DNA of 64,000 nt from Rhipicephalus microplus (GCF_043290135.1 NW_027464603.1:3139501-3203500), one strand, 5' to 3'. Counted from the first letter of the stretch, positions 38,643 to 53,777 are shown. The notes: generated by a model not told the origin, from the sequence alone. Numbers and translations are program-made.

Positions 38643-41600
38643 AACTATGCAACTAGAAACTCCGCAATTAGAAACTCCACAGCTAGAACGTCCGCAACTA
38701 GAAAGTCTGCAACTAGGAACTCTGCAACTAGAAACTCCAACGCTAGAAACTCCACAACTAGAAACTCCACAACTAGAAACTCCACAACTAGAAACTATGC
38801 AACTAGAAACTCCGCAACTAGAAACTCCACAGCTACAACGTCCGCAACTAGAAACTCTGCAACTAGGAACTCTGCAACTAGAAACTCCAACGCTAGAAAC
38901 TCCACAACTAGAAACTCCTCAACTAGAGACCACAACTAGAGACTCCGCAACTAGAAACTCCCCAGCTAGAAACTCCGCAACTAGAAACTCCGCAACTAGA
39001 AACTCCACAACTAGAGACTCCACAACTGGGAACTCCGCAACTAGAAAATGTACAACTAGAAACTCGAAAACTAAAAACTCCAACTAGAAACTCCACAACT
39101 AGAAACTCCGCAACTAGAAACTCCACAACTAGACAATTCGCAACTAGAAACTCCACAACTAGACACTCCACAACTAGAAAACTCCGCAACTAGAAACTCC
39201 ACAGCTAGAAACTCCACAACTATGAACTCCACAACTTGAAACTCTGTAACTCGAAACTTTGCAACTAGAAAATTCCTAACTAGAAACTACACAACTACAA
39301 TCTCCACAACTCGAAACTCCGCAACTACAAAATCCACAACTAGAAACTCCACAACTGGGAACTCCGCAACTAAAAAATGTACAACTAGAAACTCGAAAAC
39401 TAAAAACTCCAACTAGAAACTCCACAACTAGAAACTCCGCCACTAGAAACTCCACAACTAGACAATTCGCAACTAGAAACTCCACAACTAGACACTCCAC
39501 AACTAGAAAACTCCGCAACTAGAAACTCCACAACTAGACACTCAAAACTTGAGACTCCGAAACGACAGACTTCGCAACTAGAAACTCTGCAACTAGAAAC
39601 TGCACAGCTAGAAACTTGCAACTCGAAACTCTGCAACTAAAACTCCGCAACTAGAAACTCCACAGCTAGGAACTCCACAACTAGAAACTCCACAACTAGA
39701 GACTCCACAACTAGAAACTCCACAACTAGAAACTCCGCAACTAGAAACTCCACAGCTAGAAACTCCACAACTTGAGACTTTGCAACTAGAAACTCGGTAA
39801 CTAGAAACTCCACAACTAGAAACTCCACAACTAGAAACTCCACAATTTGAAACACCACAACTAGATACTCCACAACTACAAATTCCCCAACTTGAAAGTC
39901 CACACCTAGAAACTCCGCAACTAGAAACTGCGCAACTAGAAACTCCCCAACTAGAGACTCCATAACTTGAAAAACCACAACTAGATACTCCACAGCTACA
40001 AATTCCACATCTAGAAACTCCAAATTTAGTAACTCCGCAATTAGAAACTCCGCAACTTTAAACTCCACAACTAGACACTCCATAACTAGGAACTCCACAA
40101 CAAGAAACTCCACAACTACAGACTCCACAACTACAAACTCCACAACTAGAAACTCCACAACTGGAAACTCCGCAACTAGAAACTCCGCAACTAGAAACTC
40201 TACAACAAGAAATTCCACAACCGGAGACTCAACAACTTGAGACTTCGCAACTACAAACTCGGCAACTAGAAACTCAAAAACTAGAAACTCCAAAACTAGA
40301 AACTCCACAACTTGAAACACCACAACTAGATACTCCACAACTACAAATTTCACAACAAGAAACTCCAAATTTAGAAACCCCGCAACTAGAAACTCCGCAA
40401 CTTAAAACTCCACAACTAGAGACTCCATAACGAGGAACTCCACATCTAGAAACTCCACAACTACAGACTCCACAACTACAAACTTCGCAACTAGAAACTC
40501 CACAACCAGAAACTCCGCAACTAGAAACTCCACAACTAGAAGTTCCACAACCAGAGACTCAACAACTAGAAACTCCACAACTAGAAACCCAGCAACTATA
40601 AACTCCACAACTAGAAACTCAACACCTACAAATTCTACAACTTGAAACACCACAACTAGAAACGCAACAACTAGAAACTCCACACCTAGAAACTCCGCAA
40701 CTAGAAACTCCACAACTAGAAACTCCACAACTAGAAACTATGCAACTAGAAACTCCGCAACTAGAAACTCCACAGCTAGAACGTCCGCAACTAGAAACTC
40801 TGCAACTAGGAACTCTGCAACTAGAAACACCAATGCTAGAAACTCCACAACTAGAAACTCCGCAACTAGAAACTCCACAACTAGAAACCCAGCAACTAGA
40901 AACTCCACATTTAAAAACTCAACACCTACAAATTCTACAACTTGAAACACCACAACTAGAAACGCAACAACTAGAAAATCCACACCTAGAAACTCCGCAA
41001 CTAGAAACTCCACAACTAGAAACTGCACAACTAGAAACTATGCAACTAGAAACTCCGCAATTACAAACTCCACAGCTAGAACGTCCGCAACTAGAAACTC
41101 TGCAACTAGGAACTCTGCAACTAGAAACTCCAACGCTAGAAACTCCACAACTAGAAACTCCACAACTAGAGACCACAACTATAGAGACTCCGCAACTAGA
41201 AACTCCCCAGCTAGAAACTCCGCAACTAGAAACTCCGCAACTAGAAACTCCACAACTAGAGACTCCGCCACTATGAACTCCACAACTTGAAACTCTGTAA
41301 CTCGAAACTCTGCAACTAGAAAATTCCTAACTAGAAACTACACAACTACAATCTCCACAACTCGAAACTCCGCAACTACAAAATCCACAACTAGAAACTC
41401 CACAACTGGGAACTCCGCAACTACAAAATGTACAACTAGAAACTCGAAAACTAAAAACTCCAACTAGAAACTCCACAACTAGAAACTCCGCAACTAGAAA
41501 CTCCACAACTAGACAATTCGCAACTAGAAACTCCACAACTAGACACTCCACAACTAGAAAACTCCGCAACTAGAAACTCCACAACTAGACACTCAAAACT

Positions 41601-41784
41601 TGAGACTCCGCAACGACAGACTTCGCAACTAGAAACTCTGCAACTAGAAACTGCACAGCTAGAAACTTGCAACTTGAAACTCTGCAACTAAAACTCCGCA
41701 ACTAGAAACTCCACAGCTAGAAACTCCACAACTAGAAACTCCACAACTAGAGACTCCACAACTAGAAACTCCACAACTAGAAAC
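38643..41784 (+). repeat. 3.1-kb block, copy 1 (others at 44.88 and 49.40 kb)
   Basis: It is repeated at 44880-48005 (offset 6237, then 6222 after a 15-bp loss near 47245). The part 39255-41435 is repeated at 49400-51640 (offset 10145, rising to 10190 and 10205). It has two composite markers only 329 bp apart, at 39045 and 39374; the same close pair is at 45282 and 45611. Confidence 0.87.
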
Positions 41785-41915
41785 TCCACAACTACAAATT
41801 TCACAACAAGAAACTCCAAATTTAGAAACCCCGCAACTAGAAACTCCGCAACTTAAAACTCCACAACTAGAGACTCCACAACTACAAACTTCTCAACTAC
41901 AAACTCCACAACCAG
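40285..41915 (+). repeat. 1,631-bp tandem duplication, left copy
   Basis: It is followed directly by a full second copy. Variants that separate the two include CGAGGAAC at 40431 (CTAGGAAC in the right copy), CACATTTAAAAAC at 40907 (CACAACTAAAAAC) and GAAAATCCACACC at 40974 (GAAACTCCACACC). The period is not a multiple of 15 because of the 13-, 14- and 16-bp monomers in it. Confidence 0.88.
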
Positions 41916-43546
41916 AAACTCCACAACTAGAAACTCCACAACTTGAAACACCACAACTAGATACTCCACAACTACAAATTTCACAACAAGAAACTCCAAA
42001 TTTAGAAACCCCGCAACTAGAAACTCCGCAACTTAAAACTCCACAACTAGAGACTCCATAACTAGGAACTCCACATCTAGAAACTCCACAACTACAGACT
42101 CCACAACTACAAACTTCGCAACTAGAAACTCCACAACCAGAAACTCCGCAACTAGAAACTCCACAACTAGAAGTTCCACAACCAGAGACTCAACAACTAG
42201 AAACTCCACAACTAGAAACCCAGCAACTATAAACTCCACAACTAGAAACTCAACACCTACAAATTCTACAACTTGAAACACCACAACTAGAAACGCAACA
42301 ACTAGAAACTCCACACCTAGAAACTCCGCAACTAGAAACTCCACAACTAGAAACTCCACAACTAGAAACTATGCAACTAGAAACTCCGCAACTAGAAACT
42401 CCACAGCTAGAACGTCCGCAACTAGAAACTCTGCAACTAGGAACTCTGCAACTAGAAACACCAATGCTAGAAACTCCACAACTAGAAACTCCGCAACTAG
42501 AAACTCCACAACTAGAAACCCAGCAACTAGAAACTCCACAACTAAAAACTCAACACCTACAAATTCTACAACTTGAAACACCACAACTAGAAACGCAACA
42601 ACTAGAAACTCCACACCTAGAAACTCCGCAACTAGAAACTCCACAACTAGAAACTCCACAACTAGAAACTATGCAACTAGAAACTCCGCAATTAGAAACT
42701 CCACAGCTAGAACGTCCGCAACTAGAAACTCTGCAACTAGGAACTCTGCAACTAGAAACTCCAACGCTAGAAACTCCACAACTAGAAACTCCACAACTAG
42801 AGACCACAACTATAGAGACTCCGCAACTAGAAACTCCCCAGCTAGAAACTCCGCAACTAGAAACTCCGCAACTAGAAACTCCACAACTAGAGACTCCGCC
42901 ACTATGAACTCCACAACTTGAAACTCTGTAACTCGAAACTCTGCAACTAGAAAATTCCTAACTAGAAACTACACAACTACAATCTCCACAACTCGAAACT
43001 CCGCAACTACAAAATCCACAACTAGAAACTCCACAACTGGGAACTCCGCAACTACAAAATGTACAACTAGAAACTCGAAAACTAAAAACTCCAACTAGAA
43101 ACTCCACAACTAGAAACTCCGCCACTAGAAACTCCACAACTCGACAATTCGCAACTAGAAACTCCACAACTAGACACTCCACAACTAGAAAACTCCGCAA
43201 CTAGAAACTCCACAACTAGACACTCAAAACTTGAGACTCCGCAACGACAGACTTCGCAACTAGAAACTCTGCAACTAGAAACTGCACAGCTAGAAACTTG
43301 CAACTTGAAACTCTGCAACTAAAACTCCGCAACTAGAAACTCCACAGCTAGAAACTCCACAACTAGAAACTCCACAACTAGAGACTCCACAACTAGAAAC
43401 TCCACAACTAGAAACTCCACAACTACAAATTTCACAACAAGAAACTCCAAATTTAGAAACCCCGCAACTAGAAACTCCGCAACTTAAAACTCCACAACTA
43501 GAGACTCCACAACTACAAACTTCTCAACTACAAACTCCACAACCAG
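41916..43546 (+). repeat. 1,631-bp tandem duplication, right copy
   Basis: A complete direct copy of 40285-41915. The composite marker is at 43056 against 41425. It ends after CTTCTCAACTACAAAC and CCACAACCAG; beyond about 43547 the sequence follows the 31-kb relative instead. Confidence 0.88.
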
Positions 43547-44879
43547 AAACTCCGCAACTAGAAACTCCACAAATTGAAACGCCACAACTAGATACTCCAC
43601 AACTACAAATTCCACAACTAGAATTTCCACAACTAAAAACTCCGCAACTAGAAACTCCGCAACTAGAAACTCCACTACTAGAGACTCCGCAACTATAAAC
43701 TCCACAACTTGAAACTCTGCAACTCGAAACTCTGCAACTAGAAACTCCACAACCAGAAACTCCGCAACTAGAAACTCCACAACTAGAAGTTCCACAACCA
43801 GAGACTCAACAACTAGAAACTCCAACGCTAGAAACTCCACAACTAGAAACTCCACAACTAGAAACTCCTCAACTAGAGACCACAACTAGAGACTCCGCAA
43901 CTAGAAACTCCCCAGCTAGAAACTCCGCAACTAGAAACTCCGCAACTAGAAACTCCACAACTAGAGACTCCGCAACTATGAACTCCACAACTTGAAACTC
44001 TGCAACTCGAAACTCTGCAACTAGAAAATTCCCAACTAGAAACTACACAACTACAATCTCCACAACTCGAAACTCCGCAACTACAAAATCCACAACTAGA
44101 AACTCCACAACTGGGAACTCCGCAACCAGAAAATGTACAACTAGAAACTCGAAAACTAAAAACTCCAACTAGAAACTCCACAACTAGAAACTCCGCAACT
44201 AGAAACTCCACAACTAGACAATTCGCAACTAGAAACTCCACAACTAGACACTCCACAACTAGAAAACTCCGCAACTAGAAACTCCACAGCTAGAAACTCC
44301 ACAACTTGAGACTTTGCAACTAGAAACTTGGCAACTAGAAACTCCACAACTAGAAACTCCACAACTAGAAACTCCACAGATTGAAACACCACAACTAGAT
44401 ACTCCCCAACTACAAATTCCACAACTTGAAAGTCCACAACTAGAAACTCCGCAACTAGAAACTCCGCAACTAGAAACTCCCCAACTAGAGACTCCATAAC
44501 TTGAAACACCACAACTAGATACTCCACAACTACAAATTTCACAACAAGAAACTCCAAATTTAGAAACCCCGCAACTAGAAACTCCGCAACTTAAAACTCC
44601 ACAACTAGAGACTCCATAACTAGGAACTCCACATCTAGAAACTCCACAACTACAGACTCCACAACTACAAACTTCGCAACTAGAAACTCCACAACCAGAA
44701 ACTCCGCAACTAGAAACTCCACAACTAGAAACCCAGCAACTAGAAACTCCACAACTAGAAACTCAACACCTACAAATTCTACAACTTGAAACACCACAAC
44801 TAGAAACGCAACAACTAGAAACTCCACACCTAGAAACTCCGCAACTAGAAACTCCACAACTAGAAACTCCACAACTAGA
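43547..44879 (+). repeat. Further copy of the 26.9-28.4 kb family segment
   Basis: 43824-44590 follows 26959-27740 (offset about 16865, then 16850). 44591-44872 then follows 28086-28367 (offset 16505), so a section of about 345 bp is missing at the join. The composite marker at 44130 is preceded by an unusual CGCAACCAG. Confidence 0.75.
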
Positions 44880-47800
44880 AACTATGCAACTAGAAACTCC
44901 GCAATTAGAAACTCCACAGCTAGAACGTCCGCAACTAGAAAGTCTGCAACTAGGAACTCTGCAACTAGAAACTCCAACGCTAGAAACTCCACAACTAGAA
45001 ACTCCACAACTAGAAACTCCACAACTAGAAACTATGCAACTAGAAACTCCGCAACTAGAAACTCCACAGCTAGAACGTCCGCAACTAGAAACTCTGCAAC
45101 TAGGAACTCTGCAACTAGAAACTCCAACGCTAGAAACTCCACAACTAGAAACTCCTCAACTAGAGACCACAACTAGAGACTCCGCAACTAGAAACTCCCC
45201 AGCTAGAAACTCCGCAACTAGAAACTCCGCAACTAGAAACTCCACAACTAGAGACTCCACAACTGGGAACTCCGCAACTAGAAAATGTACAACTAGAAAC
45301 TCGAAAACTAAAAACTCCAACTAGAAACTCCACAACTAGAAACTCCGCAACTAGAAACTCCACAACTAGACAATTCGCAACTAGAAACTCCACAACTAGA
45401 CACTCCACAACTAGAAAACTCCGCAACTAGAAACTCCACAGCTAGAAACTCCACAACTATGAACTCCACAACTTGAAACTCTGTAACTCGAAACTTTGCA
45501 ACTAGAAAATTCCTAACTAGAAACTACACAACTGCAATCTCCACAACTCGAAACTCCGCAACTACAAAATCCACAACTAGAAACTCCACAACTGGGAACT
45601 CCGCAACTAAAAAATGTACAACTAGAAACTCGAAAACTAAAAACTCCAACTAGAAACTCCACAACTAGAAACTCCGCAACTAGAAACTCCACAACTAGAC
45701 AATTCGCAACTAGAAACTCCACAACTAGACACTCCACAACTAGAAAACTCCGCAACTAGAAACTCCACAACTAGACACTCAAAACTTGAGACTCCGAAAC
45801 GACAGACTTCGCAACTAGAAACTCTGCAACTAGAAACTGCACAGCTAGAAACTTGCAACTCGAAACTCTGCAACTAAAACTCCGCAACTAGAAACTCCAC
45901 AGCTAGGAACTCCACAACTAGAAACTCCACAACTAGAGACTCCACAACTAGAATCTCCACAACTAGAAACTCCGCAACTAGAAACTCCACAGCTAGAAAC
46001 TCCACAACTTGAGACTTTGCAACTAGAAACTCGGTAACTAGAAACTCCACAACTAGAAACTCCACAACTAGAAACTCCACAATTTGAAACACCACAACTA
46101 GATACTCCACAACTACAAATTCCCCAACTTGAAAGTCCACACCTAGAAACTCCGCAACTAGAAACTGCGCAACTAGAAACTCCCCAACTAGAGACACCAT
46201 AACTTGAAAAACCACAACTAGATACTCCACAGCTACAAATTAAACATCTAGAAACTCCAAATTTAGTAACTCCGCAATTAGAAACTCCGCAACTTTAAAC
46301 TCCACAACTAGACACTCCATAACTAGGAACTCCACAACAAGAAACTCCACAACTACAGACTCCACAACTACAAACTCCACAACTAGAAACTCCACAACTG
46401 GAAACTCCGCAACTAGAAACTCCGCAACTAGAAACTCTACAACAAGAAATTCCACAACCGGAGACTCAACAACTTGAGACTTCGCAACTAGAAACTCGGC
46501 AACTAGAAACTCAAAAACTAGAAACTCCACAACTAGAAACTCCACAACTTGAAACACCACAACTAGATACTCCACAACTACAAATTTCACAACAAGAAAC
46601 TCCAAATTTAGAAACCCCGCAACTAGAAACTCCGCAACTTAAAACTCCACAACTAGAGACTCCATAACTAGGAACTCCACATCTAGAAACTCCACAACTA
46701 CAGACTCCACAACTACAAACTTCGCAACTAGAAACTCCACAACCAGAAACTCCGCAACTAGAAACTCCACAACTAGAAGTTCCACAACCAGAGACTCAAC
46801 AACTAGAAACTCCACAACTAGAAACCCAGCAACTATAAACTCCACAACTAGAAACTCAACACCTACAAATTCTACAACTTGAAACACCACAACTAGAAAC
46901 GCAACAACTAGAAACTCCACACCTAGAAACTCCGCAACTAGAAACTCCACAACTAGAAACTCCACAACTAGAAACTATGCAACTAGAAACTCCGCAACTA
47001 GAAACTCCACAGCTAGAACGTCCGCAACTAGAAACTCTGCAACTAGGAACTCTGCAACTAGAAACACCAATGCTAGAAACTCCACAACTAGAAACTCCGC
47101 AACTAGAAACTCCACAACTAGAAACCCAGCAACTAGAAACTCCACAACTAAAAACTCAACACCTACAAATTCTACAACTTGAAACACCACAACTAGAAAC
47201 GCAACAACTAGAAAATCCACACCTAGAAACTCCGCAACTAGAAACTCCACAACTAGAAACTATGCAACTAGAAACTCCGCAATTACAAACTCCACAGCTA
47301 GAACGTCCGCAACTAGAAACTCTGCAACTAGGAACTCTGCAACTAGAAATTCCAACGCTAGAAACTCCACAACTAGAAACTCCACAACTAGAGACCACAA
47401 CTATAGAGACTCCGCAACTAGAAACTCCCCAGCTAGAAACTCCGCAACTAGAAACTCCGCAACTAGAAACTCCACAACTAGAGACTCCGCCACTATGAAC
47501 TCCACAACTTGAAACTCTGTAACTCGAAACTCTGCAACTAGAAAATTCCTAACTAGAAACTACACAACTACAATCTCCACAACTCGAAACTCCGCAACTA
47601 CAAAATCCACAACTAGAAACTCCACAACTGGGAACTCCGCAACTACAAAATGTACAACTAGAAACTCGAAAACTAAAAACTCCAACTAGAAACTCCACAA
47701 CTAGAAACTCCGCCACTAGAAACTCCACAACTAGACAATTCGCATCTAGAAACTCCACAACTAGACACTCCACAACTAGAAAACTCCGCAACTAGAAACT

Positions 47801-48005
47801 CCACAACTAGACACTCAAAACTTGAGACTCCGCAACGACAGACTTCGCAACTAGAAACTCTGCAACTAGAAACTGCACAGCTAGAAACTTGCAACTCGAA
47901 ACTCTGCAACTAAAACTCCGCAACTAGAAACTCCACAGCTAGAAACTCCACAACTAGAAACTCCACAACTAGAGACTCCACAACTAGAAACTCCACAACT
48001 AGAAA
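44880..48005 (+). repeat. 3.1-kb block, copy 2
   Basis: It matches 38643-41784 in order and variants, with TAAACATCTAG near 46241 as a private change. It has only a single copy of the stretch that is tandemly duplicated at 40285-43546. Its GAAAATCCACACC variant near 47212 agrees with the left copy of that pair. Confidence 0.85.
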
Positions 48006-49399
48006 CTCTGCAACTAGAAACTGCACAGCTAGAAACTCCACAACTTGAGACTTTGCAACTAGAAACTCGGCAACTAGAAACTCCACAACTAGAAACTCCA
48101 CAACTAGAAACTCCACAATTTGAAACACCACAACTAGATACTCCACAACTACAAATTCCCCAACTTGATAGTCCACACCTAGAAACTCCGCAACTAGAAA
48201 CTGCGCAACTAGAAACTCCCCAACTAGAGACTCCATAACTTGAAAAACCACAACTAGATACTCCAAAGCTACAAATTCCACATCTAGAAACTCCAAATTT
48301 AGTAACTCCGCAATTAGAAACTCCGCAACTTTAAACTCCACAACTAGACACTCCATAACTAGGAACTCCACAACAAGAAACTCCACAACTACAGACTCCA
48401 CAACTACAAACTCCACAACTAGACACTCCACAACTAGAAAACTCCGCAACTAGAAACTCCACAGCTAGAAACTCCACAACTTGAGACTTTGCAACTAGAA
48501 ACTCGGCAACTAGAAACTCCACAACTAGAAACTCCACAACTAGAAACTCCACAACTAGAAACACCACAACTAGATACTCCACAACTACAAATTTCACAAC
48601 AAGAAACTACAAATTTAGAAACCCCGCAACTAGAAACTCCGCAACTTAAAACTCCACAACTAGAGACTCCATAACTAGGAACTCCACAACAAGAAACTCC
48701 ACAACTACAGACTCCACAACTACAAACTCCACAACTAGAAACTCCACAACTGGAAACTCCGCAACTAGAAACTCCGCAACTAGAAACTCTACAACAAGAA
48801 ATTCCACAACCGGAGACTCAACAACTTGAGACTTCGCAACTAGAAACTCGGCAACTAGAAACTCAACAACTAGAAACTCCACAACTAGAAACTCCACAAC
48901 TAGAAACTCCACAACTTGAAACACCACAACTAGATACTCCACAACTACAAATTTCACAACAAGAAACTCCAAATTTAGAAACCCCGCAACTAGAAACTCC
49001 GCAACTTAAAACTCCACAACTAGAGACTCCATAACTAGGAACTCCACATCTAGAAACTCCACAACTACAGACTCCACAACTACAAACTTCGCAACTAGAA
49101 ACTCCACAACCAGAAACTCCGCAACTAGAAACTCCACAACTAGAAACCCAGCAACTAGAAACTCCACAACTAGAAACTCAACACCTACAAATTCTACAAC
49201 TTGAAACACCACAACTAGAAACGCAACAACTAGAAACTCCACACCTAGAAACTCCACAACTAGAAACTCTACAACTAGAAACTCCACAACTAGAAACTAT
49301 GCAACTAGAAACTCCCCAGCTAGAAACTCCGCAACTAGAAACTCCGCAACTAGAAACTCCACAACTAGAGACTCCGCAACTATGAACTCCACAACTTGA

Positions 49400-51640
49400 A
49401 ACTCTGCAACTAGAAAATTCCTAACTAGAAACTACACAACTACAATCTCCACAACTCGAAACTCCGCAACTACAAAATCCACAACTAGAAACTCCACAAC
49501 TGGGAACTCCGCAACTAAAAAATGTACAACTAGAAACTCGAAAACTAAAAACTCCAACTAGAAACTCCACGACTAGAAACTCCGCAACTAGAAACTCCAC
49601 AACTAGACAATTCGCAACTAGAAACTCCACAACTAGACACTCCACAACTAGAAAACTCCGCAACTAGAAACTCCACAACTAGACACTCAAAACTTGAGAC
49701 TCCGAAACGACAGACTTCGCAACTAGAAACTCTGCAACTAGAAACTGCACAGCTAGAACCTTGCAACTCGAAACTCTGCAACTAAAACTCCGCAACTAGA
49801 AACTCCACAGCTAGGAACTCCACAACTAGAAACTCCACAACTAGAGACTCCACAACTAGAAACTCCACAACTAGAGACTCCACAACTAGAAACTCCACAA
49901 CTAGAAACTCCGCAACTAGAAACTCCACAGCTAGAAACTCCACAACTTGAGACTTTGCAACTAGAAACTCGGCAACTAGAAACTCCACAACTAGAAACTC
50001 CACAACTAGAAACTCCACAATTTGAAACACCACAACTAGATACTCCACAACTACAAATTCCCCAACTTGAAAGTCCACACCTAGAAACTCCGCAACTAGA
50101 AACTGCGCAACTAGAAACTCCCCAACTAGAGACTCCATAACTTGAAAAACCACAACTAGATACTCCACAGCTACAAATTCCACATCTAGAAACTCCAAAT
50201 TTAGTAACTCCGCAATTAAAAACTCCGCAACTTTAAACTCCACAACTAGACACTCCATAACTAGGAACTCCACAACAAGAAACTCCACAACTACAGACTC
50301 CACAACTACAAACTCCACAACTAGAAACTCCACAACTGGAAACTCCGCAACTAGAAACTCCGCAACTAGAAACTCTACAACAAGAAATTCCACAACCGGA
50401 GACTCAACAACTTGAGACTTCGCAACTAGAAACCCGGCAACTAGAAACTCAAAAACTAGAAACTCCACAACTAGAAACTCCACAACTAGAAACTCCACAA
50501 CTTGAAACACCACAACTAGATACTCCACAACTACAAATTTCACAACAAGAAACTCCAAATTTAGAAACCCCGCAACTAGAAACTCCGCAACTTAAAACTC
50601 CACAACTAGAGACTCCATAACTAGGAACTCCACATCTAGAAACTCCACAACTACAGACTCCACAACTACAAACTTCGCAACTAGAAACTCCACAACCAGA
50701 AACTCCGCAACTAGAAACTCCACAACTAGAAGTTCCACAACCAGAGACTCAACAACTAGAAACTCCACAACTAGAAACCCAGCAACTATAAACTCCACAA
50801 CTAGAAACTCAACACCTACAAATTCTACAACTTGAAACACCACAACTAGAAACGCAACAACTAGAAACTCCACACCTAGAAACTCCGCAACTAGAAACTC
50901 CACAACTAGAAACTCCACAACTAGAAACTATGCAACTAGAAACTCCGCAACTAGAAACTCCACAGCTAGAACGTCCGCAACTAGAAACTCTGCAACTAGG
51001 AACTCTGCAACTAGAAACACCAATGCTAGAAACTCCACAACTAGAAACTCCGCAACTAGAAACTCCACAACTAGAAACCCAGCAACTAGAAACTCCACAA
51101 CTAGAAACTCAACACCTACAAATTCTACAACTTGAAACACCACAACTAGAAACGCAACAACTAGAAAATCCACACCTAGAAACTCCGCAACTAGAAACTC
51201 CACAACTAGAAACTCCACAACTAGAAAATATGCAACTAGAAACTCCGCAATTAGAAACTCCACAGCTAGAACGTCCGCAACTAGAAACTCTGCAACTAGG
51301 AACTCTGCAACTAGAAACTCCAACGCTAGAAACTCCACAACTAGAAACTCCACAACTAGAAACTCCACAACTAGAGACCACAACTATAGAGACTCCGCAA
51401 CTAGAAACTCCCCAGCTAGAAACTCCGCAACTAGAAACTCCGCAACTAGAAACTCCACAACTAGAGACTCCGCAACTATGAACTCCACAACTTGAAACTC
51501 TGTAACTCGAAACTCTGCAACTAGAAAATTCCTAACTAGAAACTACACAACTACAATCTCCACAACTCGAAACTCCGCAACTACAAAATCCACAACTAGA
51601 AACTCCACAACTGGGAACTCCGCAACTACAAAATGTACAA
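49400..51640 (+). repeat. 2.2-kb partial third copy of the 38.64-kb block
   Basis: It follows 39255-41435 with offsets 10145 to 10205. Relative to most relatives it has two extra monomers near 49860 (two successive CTAGAGACTCC-CTAGAAACTCC pairs), a state also seen at 63824. The composite module at 51630 is truncated: the CTCGAAAACTAAAAACTCC part is absent and the array passes directly to CTAGAAACTCCACAA units. Confidence 0.78.
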
Positions 51641-51789
51641 CTAGAAACTCCACAACTAGAAACTCCACAACTAGAAACTCCACAAATTGAAACGCCACAA
51701 CTAGATACTCCACAACTACAAATTCCACAACTAGAAACTCCACAACTAAAAACTCCGCAACTAGAAACTCCGCAACTAGAAACTCCACT

Positions 51790-52650
51790 ACTAGAGACTC
51801 CGCAACTATAAACTCCACAACTTGAAACTCTGCAACTCGAAACTCTGCAACTAGAAACTCCACAACTAGAAACTCCACAACTAGACACTTCGCAACTAGA
51901 AACTCCACAACTAGACACTCCACAACTAGAAAACTCCGCAACTAGAAACTCCACCACTAGACACTCAAAACTTGAGACTCCGCAACGACAGAGCTCGCAA
52001 CTAGAAACTCTGCAACTAGAAACTGCACAGCTAGAAACTTGCAACTCGAAACTCTGCAACTAAAACTCCGCAACTAGAAACTCCACAGCGAGAAACTCCA
52101 AAACTAGAGACTCCACAACTACAAACTCCATGACTAGAAACTTCACAATTAGAAACTCCATAAGTAGAAACTCCACAACTTGAGACTTTGCAACTAGAAG
52201 CTCGGCAACTAGAAACTCAACAACTAGAAACTCCACAACTAGGAACTTCACAACTAGAAACTCCACAACTTGAAACACCACAACTAGATACTCCGCAACT
52301 ACAATATCCAACACTAGAAACTCCCCAACAAGAAACTCCATAACTAGAAACTCCGCAACTAGAAACTCCACAACTACAGACTCCACAACTAGAAACTCCA
52401 CAGCTAGAGACTCCACAACTAGAAACTCTACAACTAGAAACTCCACAACTACGAACCTCACAACTAGAAACTCTACAAGTAGAAACTCCGCAACTAGAAA
52501 CTCCACAGCTAGAAACTCCACAACTTGAGACTTTGCAACTAGAAACTCGGCAACTAGAAACTCCACAAATTGAAACACCACAACTAGATACTCCACAACT
52601 ACAAATTCCACAGCTTGGAAGTCCACAACTAGAAACTCCGCAACTAGAAA
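51790..52650 (+). repeat. 0.86-kb block, copy 1 (pair with 53765-54625)
   Basis: Offset 1975, falling to 1974 after a 1-bp loss at about 54213 in the second copy (CCACAATAGGAAC for CCACAACTAGGAAC). The pair shares CAGCGAGAAAC (52086, 54061) and CTCCATAAGTAG, not seen in the related stretches at 3.2, 7.2, 16.6 and 20.5 kb. The two copies are separated by the 52.79-53.78 kb block. Confidence 0.82.
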
Positions 52651-52789
52651 CTCCGCAACTAGAAACTCCACAACTAGAGACTCCATAACTTGAAACACCA
52701 CAACTAGGTACTCCACAGCTACAAATTCCACATCTAGAAACTCTAAATTTAGAAACTCCGCAACTAGAAACTCCGCAACTTTAAACTCC

Positions 52790-53777
52790 ACAACTAGAAA
52801 CTCCACAACTAGAAGTTCCACAACCAGAGACTCAACAACTAGAAACTCCACAACTAGAAACCCAGCAAATAGAAACTCCACAACTAGAAACTCAACACCT
52901 ACAAATTCTACAACTTGAAACACCACAACTAGAAACGCAACAACTAGAAACTCCACACCTAGAAACTCCGCAACTAGAAACTCCACAACTAGAAACTCCA
53001 CAACTAGAAACTATGCAACTAGAAACTCCGCAACTAGAAACTCCACAGCTAGAACGTCCGCAACTAGAAACTCTGCAACTAGGAACTCTGCAACTAGAAA
53101 CTCCAACGCTAGAAACTCCACAACTAGAAACTCCACAACTAGAAACTCCTCAACTAGAGACCACAACTAGAGACTCCGCAACTAGAAACTCCCCAGCTAG
53201 AAACTCCGCAACTAGAAACTCCGCAACTAGAAACTCCACAACTAGAGACTCCACAACTGGGAACTCCGCAACTAGAAAATGTACAACTAGAAACTCGAAA
53301 ACTAAAAACTCCAACTAGAAACTCCACAACTAGAAACTCCGCAACTAGAAACTCCACAACTAGACAATTCGCAACTAGAAACTCCACAACTAGACACTCC
53401 ACAACTAGAAAACTCCGCAACTAGAAACTCCACAGCTAGAAACTCCACAACTTGAGACTTTGCAACTAGAAACTCGGCAACTAGAAACTCCACAACTAGA
53501 AACTCCACAACTAGAAACTCCACAACTAGAAACTCCACAAATTGAAACACCACAACTAGATACTCCCCAACTACAAATTCCACAACTTGAAAGTCCACAA
53601 CTAGAAACTCCGCAACTAGAAACTCCGCAACTAGAAACTCCCCAACTAGAGACTCCATAACTTGAAACACCACAACTAGATACTCCACAACTACAAATTT
53701 CACAACAAGAAACTCCAAATTTAGAAACCCCGCAACTAGAAACTCCGCAACTTAAAACTCCACAACTAGAGACTCCG
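52790..53777 (+). repeat. 0.99-kb block (pair with 57907-58894)
   Basis: Constant offset 5117, from AGAAGTTCC through CGTCCGCAA and AAAATGTAC (53276, 58393) to CAAATTTAG. In this block the composite module is shortened: CTAGAGACTCCACAA leads directly to CTGGGAACTCC, as also at 39021 and 45258. Confidence 0.82.

Noticed and set aside
50930..51481. Plus-strand QLETP-repeat open frame of 183 residues, one of dozens
   Set aside because: The QLETP phase wanders through all three frames along the window (for example starts at 303, 976 and 1694 are in three different phases), and stretches are closed by TAA monomers or off-length units. The third-position bias is reported as a finding but is not enough to call a gene.
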